64,000 nucleotides of DNA from an uncultured Bacteroidales bacterium (GCA_947168525.1 CAMVMG010000002.1:62001-126000), one strand, 5' to 3'. Positions 47,969 to 57,558 are shown, counted from the first letter of the stretch. Numbers and translations are program-made. The notes: generated from the sequence alone by a model not told the origin.

Positions 47969-48891
47969 TATTTCCATCTTTTGTGCGTCCAGAGGTAATT
48001 CCAGGGCTGTACCTGGAGATCTTCCTCCAGCAATTTATAATATTGGTTCATCAGGTCTTCCGGGGTACATCCGCCGGCGTGCTCCGCCAGAGGAACGACC
48101 GTGAGGGTGTAGTTACCGTCTTCCTGCCGGAAGAAGCGAAGGTAGCACACGGCCATGTCCAGGCGACAGGCCAGGGCGGCCGCCCCCGTCATGGAACGGG
48201 TGGGTTGGTTGAGGAAAGACTCCACCAGCATGGAGCCCTGTCCCTGGTAAGGGTACTGGTCTGTATTGAATACGTAGCAGAATTTGTCTTGCTTGTGGGA
48301 AAGCACGAAGCGGAGGATATGGTCGGCCGGGACATAGCCCTCGAAGCCCTGGTCCCTCACGGGCATGGTGCGGATGCGGGCGATGACCCGGTCCCAGAAA
48401 TGGTTATGCAACGGAAGATAGGTGACGGCGATGCCGTCCGCAGCGATATCTGGTTTAACCGGGCCGAAGTACTGCCGGATGCCGCCCATGAGTTCCCAGT
48501 TGCCCATGTGGGAATGCATCACCACCAGTTGCCGGGCCCCGCCCGACAACCGGTTCCACTCTTCCGGATTGGAGAGGCGGACAATCTTACTGTCTACCAG
48601 GCGTTTGCGTCCGCGTTCCCCCTTGCATCCGGCAAACCAGAACATTTCCGTAAGGGTTTGGGCAAAGTGGAGGTAGAATTGTTTGCAAAGCTCCCGGAGC
48701 TCCCCGTACTGCAGGGAGGGGAAACTGCGGGACAGGTTGACCATCACAACGTCGGTCCTGTAATGGAGCACGCTGCGCATAAGCCAGGAGATGAACCTGG
48801 CCCAGGAGCGGTGATATGCAAGCGGCAGGCGTCCGTTCAGGTACATCAGGCCTGTCATCAGGCGTACGCCCAGACTGTCTTTCTTTTCCAT
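47968..48891 (-). CDS. LpxL/HtrB-family lysophospholipid (lipid A) acyltransferase
   Basis: A 307-residue membrane-associated acyltransferase. The catalytic motif HSHMGNWE (HX4E/D type, about residue 130) and the C-terminal DQYPYQGQ and MTGAAALACRLDMAVCYLRF segments are typical of late lipid A acyltransferases. The reading continues far upstream, but MEKKDSLG at 48891 is preferred since the promoter lies just before it. In Bacteroidota this family adds secondary acyl chains to lipid A. Confidence 0.88.
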   Translation of the reverse strand: MEKKDSLGVRLMTGLMYLNGRLPLAYHRSWARFISWLMRSVLHYRTDVVMVNLSRSFPSLQYGELRELCKQFYLHFAQTLTEMFWFAGCKGERGRKRLVDSKIVRLSNPEEWNRLSGGARQLVVMHSHMGNWELMGGIRQYFGPVKPDIAADGIAVTYLPLHNHFWDRVIARIRTMPVRDQGFEGYVPADHILRFVLSHKQDKFCYVFNTDQYPYQGQGSMLVESFLNQPTRSMTGAAALACRLDMAVCYLRFFRQEDGNYTLTVVPLAEHAGGCTPEDLMNQYYKLLEEDLQVQPWNYLWTHKRWK

Positions 48892-48899
48892 TGATTTTA

Positions 48900-48907
48900 C
48901 AAATATA
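48900..48907 (-). promoter_or_regulatory. -7 element of lpxL-like gene
   Basis: TATATTTG on the minus strand, ending 8 nt before the ATG at 48891, so the leader would be only a few bases. The -33 site would fall in the upstream terminator's A-run. Confidence 0.5.
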
Positions 48908-48920
48908 ATGAAAAATACGT

Positions 48921-48950
48921 AAAAAAAAACCGCTCCCAAAGGGAAGCGGG
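48921..48950 (-). terminator. Terminator of the outer-membrane protein gene
   Basis: On the minus strand a CCGCTTCCC / GGGAGCGG stem with one bulged base and a run of nine T. Confidence 0.85.
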
Positions 48951-48976
48951 GTAAGTGGAAGAATGGATGGGAAAGA

Positions 48977-49777
48977 TTACATGCCCAGACCCACGACCAG
49001 ACCCACCGTCCAGGTGTTGAACTGGGGGCCAAACTGTTTGTCCAGCTCCGGCAGTGCTGCCAACTGTGGCATAGGGCTGTACCTCCCATAGATGCCCAGA
49101 CCGCCATAGGAGATGGAGGCATGGAGATTATAGGAGTAGCGGTTGGTGATGATGTTGCGGGAAAAACGGGGACCGGATGTCGTTTCCTTGAGATTCGAGC
49201 CATCCGCTCCCTTGCCCCTGAACTGCGAACGGGCATTCAGGTTGATCTCGAACGAGGCGCCTACGTGCAGGGTAATCTTCCCGAACTGATGGGCGAAGTC
49301 CAGCGGGAAGCTGAAGGTGCAGATGGAAAGGGTGGATCTTTTCACCTCGGAGATATAAAACAGGCTCCAGGGATCGTCAGAAGAAGAAATCCGGACAAAT
49401 TTGGCGTTTTCCTGGGGAAACTGCGGTGTATCTTCATTATAGGGCCACCAATAGAATCCTCTGTTAAGCCGGTACCAGTTCCAGTGGACATCCGCCCCCA
49501 GGGAGATGCGCCCGTTCTCATAGGGACGGAAAGCCAGTTCCGCCATGTTGAAACCGAACTCCTGGCTGTGGAAGAATTGCGCATGGGGAGCCATCTGTTT
49601 GTCTGCGTTCACAATGCCGTTGAATCCGAAATATACATAGCTGAGAACCTCGTAGCTGAAGGAACTCTCTCCGATTTCACGATCCAGTTCCAGGTCGGCC
49701 AGGCGGGCTCCGAGGCCTTGGGCATAAACACCGGTGCAGAGGCCGATGCCTAGAATTGCTGCAAATACTTTTTTCAT
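48977..49777 (-). CDS. Uncharacterised outer-membrane beta-barrel protein
   Basis: A 266-residue protein with a signal peptide (1-19, ending GVYAQG) and a series of amphipathic strands ending in GLVVGLGM. Aromatic-rich strand edges (WNWYRLNRGFYWWPYN, YNLHASISYGGLGIYGRYSPMP) suggest a small barrel of 8-12 strands. No named family is recognised. It stands alone, followed by a terminator. Confidence 0.72.
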   Translation of the reverse strand: MKKVFAAILGIGLCTGVYAQGLGARLADLELDREIGESSFSYEVLSYVYFGFNGIVNADKQMAPHAQFFHSQEFGFNMAELAFRPYENGRISLGADVHWNWYRLNRGFYWWPYNEDTPQFPQENAKFVRISSSDDPWSLFYISEVKRSTLSICTFSFPLDFAHQFGKITLHVGASFEINLNARSQFRGKGADGSNLKETTSGPRFSRNIITNRYSYNLHASISYGGLGIYGRYSPMPQLAALPELDKQFGPQFNTWTVGLVVGLGM

Positions 49778-49850
49778 ATGTCTTCTTCCAGTAATAAGAA
49801 TGCACGAAGATAAGCAAAAAAAACGGGAATGCAAGGATTTGTGCCTGCTC

Positions 49851-49881
49851 TTGCATTTTACAAATATTCTCCCCAACTTTG
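49851..49881 (+). promoter_or_regulatory. Likely POT transporter promoter
   Basis: TTG (49851-49853), 20 nt, CAACTTTG (49874-49881), one base off TAnnTTTG, 31 nt before the ATG. Confidence 0.5.
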
Positions 49882-49912
49882 TAAGAACCGAACAAAACTT
49901 AAAACCAAACAT

Positions 49913-51586
49913 ATGTTCAAAGGACAACCCAAGGGGCTCTTCGCCCTCGCACTGGCCAACACGGGAGAGCGCTTCGGCTACTACACCATGCTGGCCATCT
50001 TCATGCTCTTCCTCCAGGCCAAGTTCGGCTGGGAGCAAGCCCTATCCAGCCAGGTGTATTCCATTTTCCTTGCCCTCGTGTATTTCATGCCCGTGGTTGG
50101 CGGCATCCTGGCCGACAAAATCGGCTACGGGAAATGCGTGGTCACCGGTATCTGCGTCATGTTCGCCGGCTACCTGGCCCTGTCCATCCCCACCGGCGCC
50201 AATACCCTGGGCGTGGTGCTCATGCTGGGCGCCCTGCTGCTGATTTCGGTGGGCACCGGCCTGTTCAAGGGCAACCTGCAGGTTATGGTGGGTAACCTCT
50301 ACGATGACCCCAAATACTCCTCCAAGCGGGATGCAGCCTTCTCGCTGTTCTACATGGCCATCAACATCGGCGCCATGTTCGCCCCTTCCGCCGCTACCGC
50401 CATCACCAACCGCTTCATGGGCAAGGCCGGCCTCATCTACAAGGCAGATATCCCCGCCCTGGCACACCAGCTTCTCGGCGGCACCATCACGCCCGACAAC
50501 GCCGCCCACCTGGCAGAACTCCAGGGCCAGATGCCGGATGCCTCGGTAGCCGCCATGGCCCCCGCAGATTTCAGCGCCTACTATATCGAGCACCTCTCGT
50601 CGGCCTACAACATGGGCTTCGCCGTCGCCTGCGTCTCCCTGATCATATCCATCGCCATCTACTTCGCCTGCCGCAGCTGGTTCAAACACGGCGACGTCAA
50701 TGCCAAGCAGGCCGCCGCAGCCAACGCTCCGGTAGTGGAACTCACCCCCAAGCAGACCAGAGAGCGCATCACCGCCCTGATCATGGTATTCGCCGTAGTC
50801 ATTTTCTTCTGGATGGCTTTCCACCAGAACGGTCAGTCCCTTACCTGGTTCGCCCGTGACTACACCCAGAGCTTCGCCGCCGGTCCGGTGCGCATGGGCT
50901 TCAACATCTGGATTCTCGCCCTCATCGCCGTGAGTATCTACACCTTGTTCGGCATCTTCCAGAGCGAATCCCGCAAGAGCAAACTCATCTGTGGCGTGGT
51001 AACGGCCCTGCTGTGGGGCGGCGCCTACTGGATCTATACCGGCATGCCCAACCCGCTGGAAATCCAGCCCCAGCTGTTCCAGCAGTTCAACCCGTTCTAT
51101 GTCGTGTTCCTCACGCCCATCTCCATGGCCATCTTCAGCGCCCTCGGCGCCAAAGGCAAGGAGCCGTCGGCCCCGGTCAAGATCGGTCTGGGCATGTTTG
51201 TGGCCGCCCTCGGCTACCTGATCATGATTTTCGGCTCCATCGGCCAGGCTTCCCCCGCAGAGCTGCAAGGCACCGTCTCGCCGGATCCGGTGGTTCCCAT
51301 GTACCTGATTTCCACGTACCTGGTGCTCACCTTCGCAGAGCTGCTCCTGAGCCCCATGGGCATTTCCTTCGTCACCAAGGTGGCGCCGCCCAAGTACAAG
51401 GGCCTGATGATGGGCCTGTGGTTTGCCTCCACGGCCGTGGGCAACTACCTCAGCTCCATCCCCGGCCTGCTCTGGAAAGCGGTTCCGCTGTGGGCCAACT
51501 GGGCCATCCTGATGGCGCTGTGCGTGATCGCCGGCGGCATCATGTTCGCCATGATGAAGAAAATCAACGAGGCCACCGCCTCCTAA
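49913..51586 (+). CDS. Proton-dependent oligopeptide transporter (POT family)
   Basis: A 557-residue major-facilitator protein importing di- and tripeptides with protons. POT marks: GERFGYYTMLAIFMLFLQ in helix 1, the signature region LISVGTGLFKGNLQVMVGNLY, and FSLFYMAINIGAMFAPS in helix 5. The usual ExxERF motif of helix 1 reads NTGERF, so the first glutamate is Asn, which is also known from other Bacteroidota. It heads a run of same-strand genes (ATPase, tldD, tldE, GT2). Confidence 0.94.
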   Translation: MFKGQPKGLFALALANTGERFGYYTMLAIFMLFLQAKFGWEQALSSQVYSIFLALVYFMPVVGGILADKIGYGKCVVTGICVMFAGYLALSIPTGANTLGVVLMLGALLLISVGTGLFKGNLQVMVGNLYDDPKYSSKRDAAFSLFYMAINIGAMFAPSAATAITNRFMGKAGLIYKADIPALAHQLLGGTITPDNAAHLAELQGQMPDASVAAMAPADFSAYYIEHLSSAYNMGFAVACVSLIISIAIYFACRSWFKHGDVNAKQAAAANAPVVELTPKQTRERITALIMVFAVVIFFWMAFHQNGQSLTWFARDYTQSFAAGPVRMGFNIWILALIAVSIYTLFGIFQSESRKSKLICGVVTALLWGGAYWIYTGMPNPLEIQPQLFQQFNPFYVVFLTPISMAIFSALGAKGKEPSAPVKIGLGMFVAALGYLIMIFGSIGQASPAELQGTVSPDPVVPMYLISTYLVLTFAELLLSPMGISFVTKVAPPKYKGLMMGLWFASTAVGNYLSSIPGLLWKAVPLWANWAILMALCVIAGGIMFAMMKKINEATAS

Positions 51587-51608
51587 ACTGCCGGTATCCA
51601 GGCATCCA

Positions 51609-52319
51609 GTGCCCCGCCTCTATATCATATCAGGACCCAACGGCTCCGGGAAAACGACGGCTTCGTACTCGCTTCTCCCGGAGTTGCTGGACTGTAGCGA
51701 GTTCGTGAACTCGGACGAGTTCGCCAAACACCTGGCGCCGTTCGCACCGGAAAGCGCGTACATTACGGCCAGCCGCCTCATGCTCAAAAAGGTCCAGTAC
51801 CTGTTCGACCGCCGGGAAGACTTCTGCATAGAAACCACCCTGGCCACCCGCTCCCTGGTAAAGACGGTGCGCAAGGCCCAGCAGCAGGGATACTATGTCA
51901 CCGTGTTGTACATGTGGCTCAACTCTCCTGACATCGCAGTGGAAAGGGTAGCGCAGCGGGTGCTCTCCGGCGGGCATGACATCCCCGAAAAAACCATCCG
52001 ACGTCGCTACCAGATGGGCCTGAACTACTTGTTCCACACGTACATGCCGGTCTGCGACAAATGGATCCTGGCCGACAATACCACGCCCCCCTTCGAGATT
52101 ATCGCGGAGGGCTCCAAGAAAGGCCTGCAGATCCACAACATGGCCAAGTACACCCAGATCCGGAACCTGGTTACCGACATCGAAGACATCCCCACCCCCA
52201 TCGAAAACGTGACGGAATTCATCGCCAAGGAAATCGCCAAGGCACCGCTGGCACACGACGGCGTGCCTTTTGAAGGAAATCCCGCCGACAAAGACAGTAT
52301 TGACAAGACAAATCCATGA
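51609..52319 (+). CDS. Zeta-toxin-like P-loop ATPase/kinase
   Basis: A 236-residue protein with GTG start. Walker A is GPNGSGKTTASY at the N-terminus; VNSDEFAKHLAPF is the zeta/chloramphenicol-phosphotransferase-like acidic motif and IETTLATRS the next conserved strand. The fold matches the zeta toxin family, whose toxic members phosphorylate UDP-GlcNAc, but many housekeeping homologues exist. No antitoxin gene is beside it. It overlaps tldD as ATGA and lies 22 nt after the peptide transporter, so a role tied to TldD/TldE is more likely than addiction. Confidence 0.85.
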   Translation: MPRLYIISGPNGSGKTTASYSLLPELLDCSEFVNSDEFAKHLAPFAPESAYITASRLMLKKVQYLFDRREDFCIETTLATRSLVKTVRKAQQQGYYVTVLYMWLNSPDIAVERVAQRVLSGGHDIPEKTIRRRYQMGLNYLFHTYMPVCDKWILADNTTPPFEIIAEGSKKGLQIHNMAKYTQIRNLVTDIEDIPTPIENVTEFIAKEIAKAPLAHDGVPFEGNPADKDSIDKTNP

Positions 52320-53752
52320 TAGGAAGCAAAGCGTATTATTTTGACCTGTTCAAGCTGGACCAGCCCCTGCTGGACAGGCTGGTGGAAGAAGGGCTCCGGA
52401 GCGGAGGAAGCTACTGCGACCTGTACTTCGAGAATACCACGTACGGCAGCCTGCTCCTCAGGGACGGAGCGGTCACTTCCGGCGGCAGCCACCAGGATTT
52501 CGGCGTGGGCGTCCGGGTGCTTGCCGGGGAAAAAACCGGTTACGCCTACTCCGAGAGCACCGCGCCGCAGCATATGATGGCCTGTGCCCGGGCTGCCGCG
52601 CAGATCACCGACAAGCCCGTGGACGTGAGCCCGTTCGGCACGGTCCATCCCCGGCGGGGAGAGCCCAATCCAGCCGCCGACCGCTATCCCATGCTGCAGC
52701 CTTGGAGAGAGCAGTCCCTGCAGGCTTTCCTGCCTTTCCTGCAAAAGCTGGAAGCACAGGTCCGCAGCCGGGACACCCGCATCGTGAAACTGATCGCCAA
52801 CCTGGCCTTCCAGGTAAGTGATATCCTCATGTACAACTCCTACCGGGAGCTGAAATGGGACACACGTCCCATGGGCAGCATCTCGGTGTCGGCCGTCTTC
52901 CAGCAAAACGGGAAAACGGAAAACAAATCGGCCTCCCGCAGCTTCCGCTGCGGAGCGGAAATGCTCACAGACCGCCTGATTCAGGAAATGGCCGACAACG
53001 TGGTGAAAGGCATCGACGAACGTTTTGCCGCCCAAAGGCCCAAGGGTGGACAGATGAGCGTGGTCATGGGCGCCGGCGCCTCCGGCATCCTCCTGCACGA
53101 AGCCATGGGGCACGCCTTCGAGGCCGACTTCAATCGCAAGGGAACCTCTATCTTCGCCGACAAGATGGGCTGCCGGATTTGCCCCGAAGGCATCCAGATC
53201 ATCGATGACGGCACGCTGGAAGGCAACCGAGGCGCACTGAACTTCGACGACGAAGGCGTGGCCGCCCAGAAAACCTACATGGTAGAAGATGGAGTGCTTA
53301 CCTCCTATCTGCACGACCGCATCAGCGCCGCCCACTACGGCGTGCGTCCCACCGGCAACGGCCGCCGGGAAAGTTTCCGCTATGCCCCGCTCCCGCGCAT
53401 GAGAGCCACCTACATGGAAAGCGGAAACGCCAAGGCGCAGGACCTGATAGCGGAGGTGAAAGAAGGAATCTTCGTGGACGAATTCTCCAACGGACAGGTC
53501 CAGATCGGCGAGGGAGATTTCACCTTTTTCGTGAAATCGGGATGCTTGATTGAGAACGGAAAACTGGGCATGCCCGTCAAAGACATCAACATCATCGGCA
53601 ACGGCCCGGCCGCCCTGGCCGATATACGAGGCGTGGCGGACGACCTTCTGATAGACCCCGGCGCATGGACCTGCGGCAAGGAACAATCCGTCCCCGTGAG
53701 CTGCGGCATTCCTACCGTCCTGATTGGCAGCCTCACGGTTGGCGGCTTTTAA
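52316..53752 (+). CDS. tldD: TldD-family metalloprotease subunit
   Basis: A 478-residue TldD/PmbA protein. The zinc motif is HEAMGHAFEAD (about residue 260), as in TldD-type active subunits. The N-terminal half has the usual YCDLYFENT and GVGVRVLAGEKTGYAYS strands. With TldE it forms a heterodimer that cleaves unfolded peptides and, in other bacteria, matures RiPPs such as microcins. The next gene is tldE, 12 nt away; no RiPP precursor is recognised around it. Confidence 0.94.
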   Translation: MIGSKAYYFDLFKLDQPLLDRLVEEGLRSGGSYCDLYFENTTYGSLLLRDGAVTSGGSHQDFGVGVRVLAGEKTGYAYSESTAPQHMMACARAAAQITDKPVDVSPFGTVHPRRGEPNPAADRYPMLQPWREQSLQAFLPFLQKLEAQVRSRDTRIVKLIANLAFQVSDILMYNSYRELKWDTRPMGSISVSAVFQQNGKTENKSASRSFRCGAEMLTDRLIQEMADNVVKGIDERFAAQRPKGGQMSVVMGAGASGILLHEAMGHAFEADFNRKGTSIFADKMGCRICPEGIQIIDDGTLEGNRGALNFDDEGVAAQKTYMVEDGVLTSYLHDRISAAHYGVRPTGNGRRESFRYAPLPRMRATYMESGNAKAQDLIAEVKEGIFVDEFSNGQVQIGEGDFTFFVKSGCLIENGKLGMPVKDINIIGNGPAALADIRGVADDLLIDPGAWTCGKEQSVPVSCGIPTVLIGSLTVGGF

Positions 53753-53764
53753 ACCTCAACAGTC

Positions 53765-55129
53765 ATGAACACAAACAACCTGGAAGCAACCCTGCAAGAA
53801 AGCGAAATGGCTCTGGCACGCCACTGCATGGACTATGCCCTGCGCCAGGGGGCCCAGAAAGTGCGCATCACCCTGACCAAGAGCCTGATGAACCTCACCG
53901 GTCTCCTGAACGGAGAGGTAGACAAAGTGGCCCTGGCCCTGGACCGCAGCCTGCAGCTCCAGCTGTTCGCCGACGGACGCTTCGGCTCCTTTTCCAGCAA
54001 CCAGCTGGAGCAGGAAGGCCTGGAACGCTTCATCCGCGAGGCCATCGGTACGGTGCGGATGCTGGAGCCGGACCCGGACCGGGATCTGCCCGCTGCAGAA
54101 AGACTGGTGAAAAACGCGGCCTCCGGAAAGGAGCTGGCGCTGTACGACCCCGCCTGCGAAACCCTGTCGGCCGAAAGACGCCGGGAGATTTCCCTTTCTT
54201 CCATGATGTGGCCCCGGAAGGCCGCGCTGGAAAAAGGGTGGAAACTGATCTCGGAAGAGGGGGAATACTCCGACAGCGTGTTCGACAGCCTCACCCTGGA
54301 CAGCCAGGGCCTGGAAGCCCGCCATACGGAAACCTCCTTTGAGATAGGCTATGAAAGCACCGTGGAAGACGGGAGCGGCAACCACTTCTCCAGCTACTGG
54401 TGGGACGCCTCCCCCACCCTGGAACAGCTCAAATGGCAGGACTGTGCAGAGAAAGCCTGCACACGGGCCGCCGCCCAAATTGGCCCCCGGAGCATTGCCA
54501 GTGGCAAATACATGCTGGTCGTGGACAGCGAGTGCGCCTCCAAACTGGTGTCGCCGGTCCTGAACGCCCTGGGCGGATCCAGCCTGCAGCAGAAGAACTC
54601 CTTCCTCCTGGATTCCCTGGGAAAACGGCTGTTCCCGGAAAGTCTCACCCTATGGGACCGCCCGCTGGCCCAGGGGCAGACCGGCAGCCGGCTGTTCGAC
54701 AGTGAGGGGGTCGCCACCCGGGAAATGCCTGTCATTGAGAAAGGGGTGGTAAAATCCTATTTCCTGAACACTTACATGGCGCGCAAGATGCAGCTGTCTC
54801 CCACTATCGAAGACTGCACCCGCGCCGTCCTGTCCCCGGTGGGCGGAAGCAAGACGCTGGAAGAACTCCTCTCCCGGGTGCAGGAATGCATCCTGGTCAC
54901 CGGCTTCAACGGAGGCAATTCCAACTCCGCCACCGGCAATTTCTCCTACGGTGTGGAAGGCTTCCTGGTACGGAATGGAAAAAGGGTCCATCCGGTCCGG
55001 GAAATCCTGATCACCGGAGATTTCCTGCACCTGTGGAACAACCTGGTCGCCACGGCCGACGATGCTCGACCCTGTATGTCCCGTCTCATCCCTTCCCTGG
55101 CCTTCAAAGACGTAGATGTGAGTGCATGA
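53765..55129 (+). CDS. tldE: TldE/PmbA-family protease subunit
   Basis: A 454-residue PmbA/TldE protein lacking the HExxxH zinc motif, hence the inactive partner. Family segments: LNGEVDKVALALDRSLQLQLFADGRFGSFSSN, SVFDSLTLDSQG and the C-terminal GFNGGNSNSATGNFSYGVEGFLVRNGK. Its stop overlaps the GT2 start as ATGA. Confidence 0.94.
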   Translation: MNTNNLEATLQESEMALARHCMDYALRQGAQKVRITLTKSLMNLTGLLNGEVDKVALALDRSLQLQLFADGRFGSFSSNQLEQEGLERFIREAIGTVRMLEPDPDRDLPAAERLVKNAASGKELALYDPACETLSAERRREISLSSMMWPRKAALEKGWKLISEEGEYSDSVFDSLTLDSQGLEARHTETSFEIGYESTVEDGSGNHFSSYWWDASPTLEQLKWQDCAEKACTRAAAQIGPRSIASGKYMLVVDSECASKLVSPVLNALGGSSLQQKNSFLLDSLGKRLFPESLTLWDRPLAQGQTGSRLFDSEGVATREMPVIEKGVVKSYFLNTYMARKMQLSPTIEDCTRAVLSPVGGSKTLEELLSRVQECILVTGFNGGNSNSATGNFSYGVEGFLVRNGKRVHPVREILITGDFLHLWNNLVATADDARPCMSRLIPSLAFKDVDVSA

Positions 55130-56136
55130 AAACCGCTGTCGTCATCCTCAATTATAACACCCGGAACTATCTGGAACAGTTCCTCCCCGGCCTGGTCGCC
55201 TCCTGCGAGGGCCTGGACGCAGGGGTAGTGGTGGCCGACAATGCCTCCCGGGACGGCTCTGCCGACTTGGTCCGGGAGCGCTTTCCAGACGTCCCACTGA
55301 TTTGCCTGGATGAGAACTTCGGCTTCACAGGTGGCTACAACCGCGCCCTGGATAGCGTGAAAGCGGAATATTATGTTCTGATCAACTCGGACATCGAAGT
55401 CCCGGCGGGATGGCTGTCCCCGCTGGTGGCGTGGATGGACGCTCATCCGCGGTGCGGAGCCTGCGGCCCCAAACTGATCAGCTATTCCCGGCGGGACTGC
55501 TTCGAATATGCCGGCGCGGCCGGCGGCCTGGTAGACCGGTGGGGGTATCCCTTCTGCCGTGGCCGGGTGATGCAGAAGATCGAGCAGGACCACGGACAGT
55601 ACGACATCCCCGGCGGCATCCTCTGGGTGAGCGGGGCCTGCCTGATGGTGCGCGCATCCCTCTGGAAAGAGCTCGGCGGCCTGGACGACCGCTTCTTCGC
55701 CCACATGGAGGAGATCGACCTCTGCTGGCGGATGCAACTCCGGGGCTTTCAGGTAAACCTGGTCCCGGAATCGGCCGTTTACCACATCGGCGGCGGCACC
55801 CTGCCCAACGAATCCCCTTTCAAGCTCCGTCTCAACTTCCGAAACAACCTGCTGCTGCTGGAGAACAACCTGCCCGCCACCTTTGTGGCGCAGGGGCTGG
55901 ATGAACGGCATGCCAGACACAAGGCGCGCAGGCGCATCTTCACCCGCATACTTCTGGACGGCTGCTCCGCCCTGGTGTACCTGCTCAAGGGGAAAGGCAG
56001 CTTTTGCAAAGCTGTGGTCAGCGCCCACCGGGAATACCGCAGACTCCGCCGTCCCGGGACCATTCCACCGTCGCCGGCCCTGCCCGAAGGCCTGTACAAG
56101 GGCTGGATCGTTCCCAAGGGACTATTTGGGAAATAA
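55126..56136 (+). CDS. Glycosyltransferase family 2 (rhamnosyltransferase-like)
   Basis: A 336-residue GT-A enzyme. It starts MKTAVVILNYNTRNYLEQFL, has the donor motif VVADNASRDGS and the DxD-type NSDIEV (about 85), and the acceptor-site segment HMEEIDLCWRMQLRGF typical of GT2 rhamnosyltransferase-like proteins. No membrane helices are evident. dTDP-rhamnose made with rfbA/rfbC would be a fitting donor, but this is inference. ATG 55126 overlaps the tldE stop. Confidence 0.9.
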   Translation: MKTAVVILNYNTRNYLEQFLPGLVASCEGLDAGVVVADNASRDGSADLVRERFPDVPLICLDENFGFTGGYNRALDSVKAEYYVLINSDIEVPAGWLSPLVAWMDAHPRCGACGPKLISYSRRDCFEYAGAAGGLVDRWGYPFCRGRVMQKIEQDHGQYDIPGGILWVSGACLMVRASLWKELGGLDDRFFAHMEEIDLCWRMQLRGFQVNLVPESAVYHIGGGTLPNESPFKLRLNFRNNLLLLENNLPATFVAQGLDERHARHKARRRIFTRILLDGCSALVYLLKGKGSFCKAVVSAHREYRRLRRPGTIPPSPALPEGLYKGWIVPKGLFGK

Positions 56137-56140
56137 TTGT

Positions 56141-56148
56141 TATCTTTG
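56141..56148 (+). promoter_or_regulatory. -7 element of trkA
   Basis: TATCTTTG, 22 nt before the trkA ATG. No TTG is seen 20 nt upstream. Confidence 0.5.
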
Positions 56149-56170
56149 CGGATAAGGAATATTTACTGCC

Positions 56171-57538
56171 ATGAAAATCATTATCGAAGGCGCCGGGCAA
56201 GTGGGCTCTCATCTGGCAAAGATGCTCAGCCATGCTTCCAATGAAATCACGGTCATCGACGAGAACCCGGACCGTATCCGCAAACTGGTTTCCACCGCCG
56301 ATATCTCCACCGTTCAGGGGCCGCCCTCTTCGATCGGCCTTCTGCGGGAGGCGGGCTGCGCCGGTGCAGACTTGTTCATCGCCGTAAACCCGTTCCAGTC
56401 CCAGAGCGTGAATATCGTGAGCGCCCTGCTGGCCAAGAAGATCGGCGCCAAGAGGGTGATTGCCCGCATCGACAACGAAAGTTATCTTTCTCCGGAGAAC
56501 AAACTGCTGTTCAAGGACATGGGCATCGATATCCTGTTTTACCCGGAAAAGAGCGCCAGCGACGAAATCGTGGAGATGCTCCACCACAGCGCTTCCACGG
56601 ATTCCATGGATTTCGCCCGCGGAAAACTGCAGCTGGAGGTGTTCAAACTGGACGACGATTCCCCGTTGCTGGAGATGAGCGTAGCGGAATTTGCCAAAAC
56701 CGTAAAAACAGCAGAGCCGGAGGCCGATTTCCGGATTGTCGCCATCTCGCGCGGAGGGGTCACCCTGATTCCCCGCTACGACACCCCGTTCAAATACATG
56801 GATTACCTCTACGTGATCTCCCGCCGGGAAGGAATTCCGGTGCTGATGAAATACCTGGGGAAAGACAAGATTGACGTTCGAAGGGTGCTCATCCTGGGAG
56901 GCAGCGAGATCGGGGAGATGGTGGCCCGCCGGCTGGCCGAACAGAAACTGGACGACATCAAGATTATTGATATCGACCAGGCCCGCTGCCTGCAGCTGTC
57001 AGAGGATCTGCCGGACCTGGTGAGCGTGGCCTGCGGTGATGTCCGCAACTCGGACTTCCTGCTGGAAGAAGATATCCGCAGCTACCAGGCCGTGCTCTCC
57101 TGCACGGGCAACGACGAGGTGAACATCCTCGCCTGCGTGGTGGCCCGCAAGATGGGCGTAGCTCGTGTCATCGCCCAGGTGGAAAACCTGGAATACATCC
57201 GACTGGCAGAGGAAATGGGCGTGGATTCGGTCATCAACAAAAAACTGATCACTGCCGGCCGCATCTTCAAGTTCACCCTCTCCGACAAAGTGCGCTCGGT
57301 GCGCTACATGAGCGGAACAGACGCGGAAGTGCTTGAATATACGGCGGCTCCGGATTCCAAGATTACCAAGGGCATGCTCAAGGACATCGAGTTCCCGCAC
57401 AATGCCATCATCGGCGGCATCATCCGGGGCGGAGAGAGTTTTATCGCGGTGGGGCACACCCGGATAGAGCCCTACGACCGTGTAGCCGTATTCGCCCTGC
57501 CAGAGGCCGTCAAGGATGTGGACAAGATGTTTCGATAG
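56171..57538 (+). CDS. trkA: Trk potassium uptake regulator TrkA
   Basis: A 455-residue cytosolic gating subunit with two RCK units. The first Rossmann loop is MKIIIEGAGQVGSHLAKML with VIDENPDRI after it; the second is VLILGGSEIGEMVARRL with IIDIDQARC. Each is followed by an RCK-C domain (about 140-225 and 375-455). TrkA binds NAD(H)/ATP and controls the TrkH/TrkG channel. No trkH gene is in the window, which is unusual as they are often adjacent. Confidence 0.95.
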   Translation: MKIIIEGAGQVGSHLAKMLSHASNEITVIDENPDRIRKLVSTADISTVQGPPSSIGLLREAGCAGADLFIAVNPFQSQSVNIVSALLAKKIGAKRVIARIDNESYLSPENKLLFKDMGIDILFYPEKSASDEIVEMLHHSASTDSMDFARGKLQLEVFKLDDDSPLLEMSVAEFAKTVKTAEPEADFRIVAISRGGVTLIPRYDTPFKYMDYLYVISRREGIPVLMKYLGKDKIDVRRVLILGGSEIGEMVARRLAEQKLDDIKIIDIDQARCLQLSEDLPDLVSVACGDVRNSDFLLEEDIRSYQAVLSCTGNDEVNILACVVARKMGVARVIAQVENLEYIRLAEEMGVDSVINKKLITAGRIFKFTLSDKVRSVRYMSGTDAEVLEYTAAPDSKITKGMLKDIEFPHNAIIGGIIRGGESFIAVGHTRIEPYDRVAVFALPEAVKDVDKMFR

Positions 57539-57542
57539 CTTT

Positions 57543-57558
57543 CGATTTGCACAAATCG
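57543..57558. promoter_or_regulatory. Palindrome over the -33 box of the mmd operon, candidate operator
   Basis: CGATTTGCACAAATCG: 7-bp perfect arms with a 2-nt centre. It fully covers the TTTG -33 box (57546-57549), the place where a repressor would block RNA polymerase. Confidence 0.5.

Noticed and set aside
51609..52319. Type II toxin-antitoxin (epsilon-zeta) system
   Set aside because: No antitoxin gene precedes it and it is embedded in a metabolic operon.
52316..55129. RiPP biosynthesis cluster around TldD/TldE
   Set aside because: No precursor peptide, radical-SAM enzyme or YcaO protein is seen nearby.
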